DNA of 64,000 nucleotides from Streptomyces sp. NRRL S-646 (lineage in GTDB: Bacteria; Actinomycetota; Actinomycetes; Streptomycetales; Streptomycetaceae): contig NZ_JODC01000003.1 in the NCBI RefSeq assembly GCF_000720765.1, forward strand, positions 496,001-560,000. Direction: 5' to 3'. Made by a program: the position numbers and the translations under genes. The stretch's first letter is position 1. Every line of letters begins with the position of its first letter. The notes beneath the pieces were generated by a model, which saw only the letters and a program-made list of their open reading frames with translations, did not search any database and was not told the origin of the DNA. Positions 59,729 through 64,000 of the stretch are shown in pieces.

Positions 59729-60379
59729 TCAGGTACTGCCGTACCGCGCCTCGATCCCCGCGACGACCAGCTCCAGCCCTTCCTCGAAGTGCCGGTCGTA
59801 GTCCTCGAAGATCTCCGCGCCGGCCGCGGCCGCGAGCGGGAAGTCGGCCAGCAGGCGGGCCCTCTCCTCGACGCCGTAGCCCTCGCGGCGTTCGTCGGGC
59901 AGGGGCCGGACGCCCTGTTCCTCGGTGACGAAACCGATGGTGTACGAGTACGCCGTGGCGCCCGCGCGCACCGCCTGGGTGAGGGTGAAGCCGGCGGCAG
60001 TGAGCAGGCGCAGGTTCTCCTCCAACTCCCGGGCATGATCGGTGCCCGTGAAGCGTGAGCCGCTGTACACCTTCGCGCCGTCGCGGTAGCCGAGCAGGGC
60101 CGCACGCAGACCGCGGTTGGCCTTCAGCAGCCGCTCCTGCCAGGTGTCGGCCGGATCGAGGGCGGCGCCCGCGACCATCCGGCGGCACATCTCCGTCGCC
60201 ATCTCGTCGAGCAGCGCCTGCTTGTCCTTGAAGTGCCAGTACAGGGCGGGCGCCTTGACGTCCAGCTCCTTGGCGATGGCCCGCAGGGTGAGGCCGTCCA
60301 GGCCGACCTCGTTCAGCAGCTTCAGGGCCGTGTCGGCGACCCGCTTGCGGTCCAGGGGTGCGCGCTTCTCCGTACTCAC
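59729..60379 (-). CDS. TetR family regulator (TetR_C type)
   Basis: 216 residues: helix-turn-helix VADTALKLLNEVGLDGLTLRAIAKELDVKAPALYWHFKDKQALLDEM (about 14-60) and a ligand-binding C-terminal domain of the tetracycline-repressor type. It is divergent from a FAD monooxygenase, with two identical palindromes between them, as in TetR/TetA- or TetX-like pairs. GTG start at 60379. Confidence 0.92.
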   Translation of the reverse strand: MSTEKRAPLDRKRVADTALKLLNEVGLDGLTLRAIAKELDVKAPALYWHFKDKQALLDEMATEMCRRMVAGAALDPADTWQERLLKANRGLRAALLGYRDGAKVYSGSRFTGTDHARELEENLRLLTAAGFTLTQAVRAGATAYSYTIGFVTEEQGVRPLPDERREGYGVEERARLLADFPLAAAAGAEIFEDYDRHFEEGLELVVAGIEARYGST

Positions 60380-60388
60380 ACTTGACAG

Positions 60389-60403
60389 CTTAACAGCGTT
60401 AAG
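60389..60403. promoter_or_regulatory. TetR operator 1
   Basis: CTTAAC-agc-GTTAAG, a perfect 6+6 palindrome, identical to the copy at 60426-60440. Confidence 0.75.
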
Positions 60404-60425
60404 GGCACTCTCGGATCCGTTGGCA

Positions 60426-60440
60426 CTTAACAGCGTTAAG
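60426..60440. promoter_or_regulatory. TetR operator 2
   Basis: Second CTTAAC-agc-GTTAAG, 37 bases from the first and 11 bases before the monooxygenase ATG; overlaps its AAGGAG ribosome site. Confidence 0.75.
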
Positions 60441-60451
60441 GAGAGTGGATC

Positions 60452-61900
60452 ATGAACGATCTCGATGTCGTCATCGTGGGCGCGGGCCCGACCGGTCTGG
60501 CCCTGGGCGTCGACCTCGCCCGGCGGGGAGTGGACGCGCTGGTCGTGGAGAAGGCGGACCGACTGTTCCCGGGCTCGCGCGGCAAGGGCATCCAGCCGCG
60601 CACGATGGAGGTCCTGGAGGACCTCGGGGTGCTGGACGCGATCCTCACGGCCGGCGGGCGCTACCCGGTCGGGATGATCTGGCAGGACGGCGAGCGGGTC
60701 GGCGAGCACCGGATGTTCGACGCCGACGAGGTGAAGGAGGCGGCCGGGGACTCGGCGTTCACCGAGCCGTGGATGGTGCCGCAGTGGCGGACGCAGGAGA
60801 TCCTCTTCGCGCGGCTCCGGGAGCTGGGCGGCAGGGTGGAGTTCGGCCGGGAGGTCGCCGGACTCGACCAGGACGAGGACGGCGTGACCCTGCACTTCGC
60901 GTCCGGGCCCGGTCTGCGCGCCCGGTACGCCGTCGCCGCGGACGGCGGACGCTCGGCGGTCCGGCGCGCGCTCGGCATCGGCATGACCGGCGGCGGGGGT
61001 GCCCCCGCTCGACCGAATGCGAAAGCGGGGGAGGTCGACCCGAACCCGGTCCTGGTCTCGGACGTCCGGATCACCGGCCTGGACCGCGACAACTGGCATG
61101 TCTTCCCGCCGAGCGGGGACGGCGACGGCTACATGGCCATCTGCCCGCTCGCCGGCACGGAGGACTTCCAACTGGTCGCCCAGTTCCCGGAGGGCACGGA
61201 CGTGGACCTGTCCCTGGACGGCATCCGCAAGGTCGCCGCCGCACGCTCGCACCTGGCGCCTCAGGACATCACGGAGGTCCGGTGGGCCTCGGACTTCCGC
61301 CCCCGGGCGGCCCTGGCAGACCACTTCCGCTCCGGCCGGGTCTTCCTCGCCGGAGACGCGGCCCACGTCCACTCCCCTGCCGGCGGCCAGGGCCTCAACA
61401 CCAGCATCCAGGACGCCTACAACCTGGGCTGGAAGCTGGGCGCGGTACTGCGGAACGGCACGGACACGGCCCTGCTGGACACGTACGAGGAGGAGCGGCG
61501 TCCGATTGCGGCGCAGATGCTCGACATCTCCACGGGGGTCCACCGCGGCGAGGTCAAACGCGGCGCCGCCACCGTCCAACTCGGCCTCGGCTACCGGCAG
61601 TCGCCCCTCACCGAGGACACACGCGCGGCCACGGGCCCGGTCCGTGCGGGGGACCGGGCACCGGACGGGACGGTGGGGGACGTACGGCTCTTCGACGCGT
61701 TCCGGGGCCCGCACTGGACGCTGCTCGCGGTGGGCTCCGAAGCCCCCCGGGCCGATGTCCCGACGGTCTGCGTCCCGTCTCACGAGGCGTACGGCACCGG
61801 CGTCTTCCTGATCCGTCCCGACGGTTACGTGGGCTGGGCGGGACGGACGGCGGAGGGCCTGCCGGACTACGCGGCGCGGTACGGCATCCGGGTCGGATGA
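60452..61900 (+). CDS. FAD-dependent aromatic monooxygenase with inserted repeat
   Basis: 482 residues of the PHBH/TetX class: FAD motif VVIVGAGPTGLALGVDLARRG near 6-26, the DG loop (YAVAADGGRSAVRR near 155-168) and GRVFLAGDAAHVHSPAGGQGLNTSIQDAYNLGWKL near 296-330, followed by a C-terminal thioredoxin-like part. Such enzymes hydroxylate aromatic compounds or antibiotics. Residues about 181-194 are encoded by a diverged R2 repeat. It is likely induced by a ligand of the TetR neighbour. Confidence 0.92.
   Translation: MNDLDVVIVGAGPTGLALGVDLARRGVDALVVEKADRLFPGSRGKGIQPRTMEVLEDLGVLDAILTAGGRYPVGMIWQDGERVGEHRMFDADEVKEAAGDSAFTEPWMVPQWRTQEILFARLRELGGRVEFGREVAGLDQDEDGVTLHFASGPGLRARYAVAADGGRSAVRRALGIGMTGGGGAPARPNAKAGEVDPNPVLVSDVRITGLDRDNWHVFPPSGDGDGYMAICPLAGTEDFQLVAQFPEGTDVDLSLDGIRKVAAARSHLAPQDITEVRWASDFRPRAALADHFRSGRVFLAGDAAHVHSPAGGQGLNTSIQDAYNLGWKLGAVLRNGTDTALLDTYEEERRPIAAQMLDISTGVHRGEVKRGAATVQLGLGYRQSPLTEDTRAATGPVRAGDRAPDGTVGDVRLFDAFRGPHWTLLAVGSEAPRADVPTVCVPSHEAYGTGVFLIRPDGYVGWAGRTAEGLPDYAARYGIRVG
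60994..61032 (-). repeat. R2 short repeat, copy 3, inside the monooxygenase gene
   Basis: Inverted relative to copies 1 and 2, with about 32 of 39 matching bases by eye; the GGGGGT, CCCCCGCTCGA and GCGGGGGA parts are conserved. It is 39 bases, so 13 codons, and keeps the frame. Confidence 0.65.
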
Positions 61901-62002
61901 ACCGCGGCGACGGGGCGCCCACCGGCCGGAGCCGCGTGCCGGATGCGGTCACCGAGCCGAAACGTCACACCGCCCCGGCAGGAGTTCGCCCCCGTGGAAC
62001 GC

Positions 62003-62650
62003 TCACGCACTCGCCAGCGACAGTTTCACCGCGAAGCCCAGGAACAGGACCCCCGCCGCCGAAGTGGCCGTCGCCGAGAGGCGTTTGCGGCGGCGGAAGG
62101 CGGTGGCGAGCTTGGTGCCGCCGAAGATCAGCGCGCTGAGGTAGAGGAAGCTCGCGAGCTGGGCGAAGGCGCCGAGGACGACGAAGGACAGCGCCGGGTA
62201 GGCGTATCCGGGGTCGACGAACTGCACGAAGAAGGCGACGAAGAACAGGATCGCCTTGGGGTTGAAGAGACTGACGACGAACGCCCGCCGGTAGGGCCGC
62301 TCGTCGGTGACGACGGCCTCCTCCTCGTGCCGGGGCTGCTCCCGCCGGGTCCGCCACATCCCCCACGCGGCCCGCATCATCCCGACCGCCAGCCACGTCA
62401 GATAGCCGGCCCCCGCGTACTTCACGATCCCGAACAGCACGTCATTCGCCTGCAGCAACGAGGCGACCCCGGCGGCGGAGAGGGTCATCAGCACGGTGTC
62501 CCCGCACCACACTCCGGCCGCGGCGGTGTACCCGGCCCGTATCCCACGGCGAGCGGCAACCGAGAGCACGTACAGGGAGTTGGGCCCGGGAAGCAGGACG
62601 ATCAGGACAAGTCCTGCCAAATAGGTGGGCAGATCGATGACGCCAAGCAT
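62003..62650 (-). CDS. LysE/RhtB family amino-acid exporter
   Basis: 215 residues with five or six membrane helices; the family start LAGLVLIVLLPGPNSLYVLSVAARRGIRAGYTAAAGVWCGD (about 11-52) is clear. Members export leucine, lysine, homoserine or related compounds. ATG 62650 has a weak ribosome site. It converges on the monooxygenase gene; the 100-base gap contains no clear terminator. Confidence 0.9.
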   Translation of the reverse strand: MLGVIDLPTYLAGLVLIVLLPGPNSLYVLSVAARRGIRAGYTAAAGVWCGDTVLMTLSAAGVASLLQANDVLFGIVKYAGAGYLTWLAVGMMRAAWGMWRTRREQPRHEEEAVVTDERPYRRAFVVSLFNPKAILFFVAFFVQFVDPGYAYPALSFVVLGAFAQLASFLYLSALIFGGTKLATAFRRRKRLSATATSAAGVLFLGFAVKLSLASA

Positions 62651-62714
62651 GAGAGGGAGTGTCGCACGACGGTACGACACTCCCCCCGGGCGGATCACAT
62701 GACGGAACCCCTGC

Positions 62715-64000
62715 TCAGAAGGTGTCCGAGGGGACGTAGGTCCCCCAGATCTCCCGCAGCGCGTTGCACACCTCGCCCACCGTCGCCCGGGCCCGCAGCG
62801 CGTCCTTCATCGGGTAGAGGACGTTGTCCTCGCCCTCCGCCGCCTTCTTCAGGGCCGCCAGGGCGGCGTCGACCGCCGGCTGGTCCCGCTCGGCGCGCAG
62901 CTTCGCCAGGCGTTCCGCCTGCTGGGCCTCGATGGCCGGGTCGACGCGGAGCGGCTCATAGGGCTCCTCCTCGTCCAGCTGGAAGCGGTTGACGCCGACC
63001 ACGACCCGCTCGCCGGAGTCGGTCTCCTGGGCGATGCGGTAGGCGCTGCGCTCGATCTCGGACTTCTGGAAGCCGTGCTCGATCGCGTTGACCGCGCCGC
63101 CCAGCTCCTCCACCTTGGCCATCAGCTCGACGGCGGCCGCCTCCACGTCGTCCGTCATCTTCTCGATGACATACGACCCCGCGAAGGGGTCGACCGTCGC
63201 CGTCACGTCGGTCTCGTAGGCCAGCACCTGCTGGGTACGCAGGGCCAGCCGCGCGGACTTGTCCGTGGGCAGCGCGATCGCCTCGTCGAAGGAGTTCGTG
63301 TGCAGCGACTGCGTGCCGCCGAGGACCGCGGCCAGGCCCTGGACGGCGACCCGGACCAGGTTCACCTCCGGCTGCTGCGCCGTCAGCTGGACGCCCGCGG
63401 TCTGCGTGTGGAAGCGCAGCATCAGCGACTTCGGGTTCTTCGCGCCGAACTCCTCCTTCATCACGCGGGCCCAAATGCGCCTGGCCGCACGGAACTTGGC
63501 GACCTCTTCGAGGATCGTCGTACGGGCCACGAAGAAGAAGGAGAGCCGGGGCGCGAAGTCGTCGACGTCCATACCGGCGGCGACCGCCGTGCGGACGTAC
63601 TCGATGCCGTCGGCCAGGGTGAAGGCGATCTCCTGCGCGGGGGAGGCACCCGCCTCGGCCATGTGGTAGCCGGAGATCGAGATCGTGTTCCACTTCGGGA
63701 TCTCGGCCTTGCAGTACTTGAAGATGTCGGCGATCAGCCGGAGGGAGGGCTTCGGCGGGAAGATGTACGTTCCCCGCGCGATGTACTCCTTCAGCACGTC
63801 GTTCTGGATCGTGCCGGTGAGCTGGGAGGCCGGCACGCCCTGCTCCTCGCCGACCAGCTGGTACATGAGCAGCAGCAGGGCCGCCGGCGCGTTGATCGTC
63901 ATCGACGTCGAGACCTTGTCCAGCGGGATGCCGCCGAACAGCACCCGCATGTCCTCGACGGAGTCGATCGCCACGCCGACCTTGCCGACCTCACCGTGCG
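62715..64000 (-). CDS. Acyl-CoA mutase large subunit (methylmalonyl-CoA mutase family), 5' end outside window
   Basis: At least 428 residues of a cobalamin-dependent acyl-CoA mutase: [31 protein letters not shown], the conserved [13 protein letters not shown] with the catalytic His, and [47 protein letters not shown]. It ends [10 protein letters not shown] with no B12-binding domain, so it needs a separate small subunit, as in IcmA/IcmB or Hcm systems. Methylmalonyl-CoA, isobutyryl-CoA or 2-hydroxyisobutyryl-CoA are possible substrates; the deciding residues are upstream of the window edge. Confidence 0.92.
   Translation of the reverse strand, partial: HGEVGKVGVAIDSVEDMRVLFGGIPLDKVSTSMTINAPAALLLLMYQLVGEEQGVPASQLTGTIQNDVLKEYIARGTYIFPPKPSLRLIADIFKYCKAEIPKWNTISISGYHMAEAGASPAQEIAFTLADGIEYVRTAVAAGMDVDDFAPRLSFFFVARTTILEEVAKFRAARRIWARVMKEEFGAKNPKSLMLRFHTQTAGVQLTAQQPEVNLVRVAVQGLAAVLGGTQSLHTNSFDEAIALPTDKSARLALRTQQVLAYETDVTATVDPFAGSYVIEKMTDDVEAAAVELMAKVEELGGAVNAIEHGFQKSEIERSAYRIAQETDSGERVVVGVNRFQLDEEEPYEPLRVDPAIEAQQAERLAKLRAERDQPAVDAALAALKKAAEGEDNVLYPMKDALRARATVGEVCNALREIWGTYVPSDTF

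Noticed and set aside
56649..60188. 1179-residue minus-strand frame over the glycosyltransferase and acyltransferase genes
   Set aside because: Antisense shadow of three well-supported genes; no recognisable domain.

Overview
The window is high-GC chromosomal DNA from a Streptomyces. Pointers are the strong G/C third-position bias, many GTG starts, many transcripts that look leaderless, the recognisable afsQ1/afsQ2/sigQ locus, a propionyl-CoA carboxylase with a small epsilon subunit, and several Streptomyces-type intergenic repeats. From memory the gene order follows the S. coelicolor core region from about SCO4932 (hutH) down to SCO4869 (acyl-CoA mutase), read backwards; no alignment was run. 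I see no prophage, CRISPR array, IS transposase, rRNA or tRNA.

Layout. 1-9.6 kb: 3' end of an unknown gene, hutH, a GAF-GGDEF protein, an enoyl-CoA hydratase, a class III adenylate cyclase, biotin ligase, then the acyl-CoA carboxylase genes pccB and accE and a 42-residue membrane miniprotein. 9.7-16.5 kb: Maf pyrophosphatase, a membrane protein, the biotinylated carboxylase subunit accA2, TetR and DeoR regulators, and an LpdA-like flavoprotein. 16.6-26.3 kb: a cyclotransferase-like protein, purine nucleoside phosphorylase, a phosphohexomutase-family enzyme, two membrane proteins with PH-like features, deoC and two aldehyde dehydrogenase genes. 26.4-34.3 kb: small secreted proteins, uridine kinase, sigQ, afsQ1-afsQ2-lipoprotein, VanZ, PspC, adenosine deaminase. 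34.4-40.8 kb: a hydrolase-fold protein, a divergent LysR/MFS pair, an ECF sigma factor overlapping an antisense STAS gene, an AEC transporter, Uma2. 40.9-49.4 kb: deoA, cdd, a nucleoside ABC transporter with its BMP lipoprotein, and an M20 amidohydrolase. 49.7-59.7 kb: methyltransferase, then a cell-wall glycopolymer (Kdn/teichulosonic-acid type) cluster. 59.7-64 kb: a TetR/monooxygenase pair, a LysE exporter and a truncated acyl-CoA mutase.

How the parts fit. Nucleoside catabolism is spread over about 31 kb: lipoprotein and ABC uptake, cdd, add, deoA, deoD, a sugar-phosphate mutase, deoC, and aldehyde dehydrogenases for the acetaldehyde that deoC releases. Five of these transcription units carry the same palindrome (consensus CTACGCGCGTAG) in or beside the promoter. 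That suggests one unnamed regulator and is the most coherent undescribed signal here. BirA, PccB, AccE and AccA2 form a second functional group, and the acyl-CoA mutase at the right edge acts in adjacent propionate/methylmalonate chemistry. The glycopolymer cluster makes, activates and polymerises a nonulosonic-type sugar.

The second strong signal is a 39-nt repeat found three times. Two copies appear to interrupt other repeats and one sits in frame inside a monooxygenase gene. A different repeat sits inside the VanZ reading frame. These short elements therefore behave as if they can move or spread.
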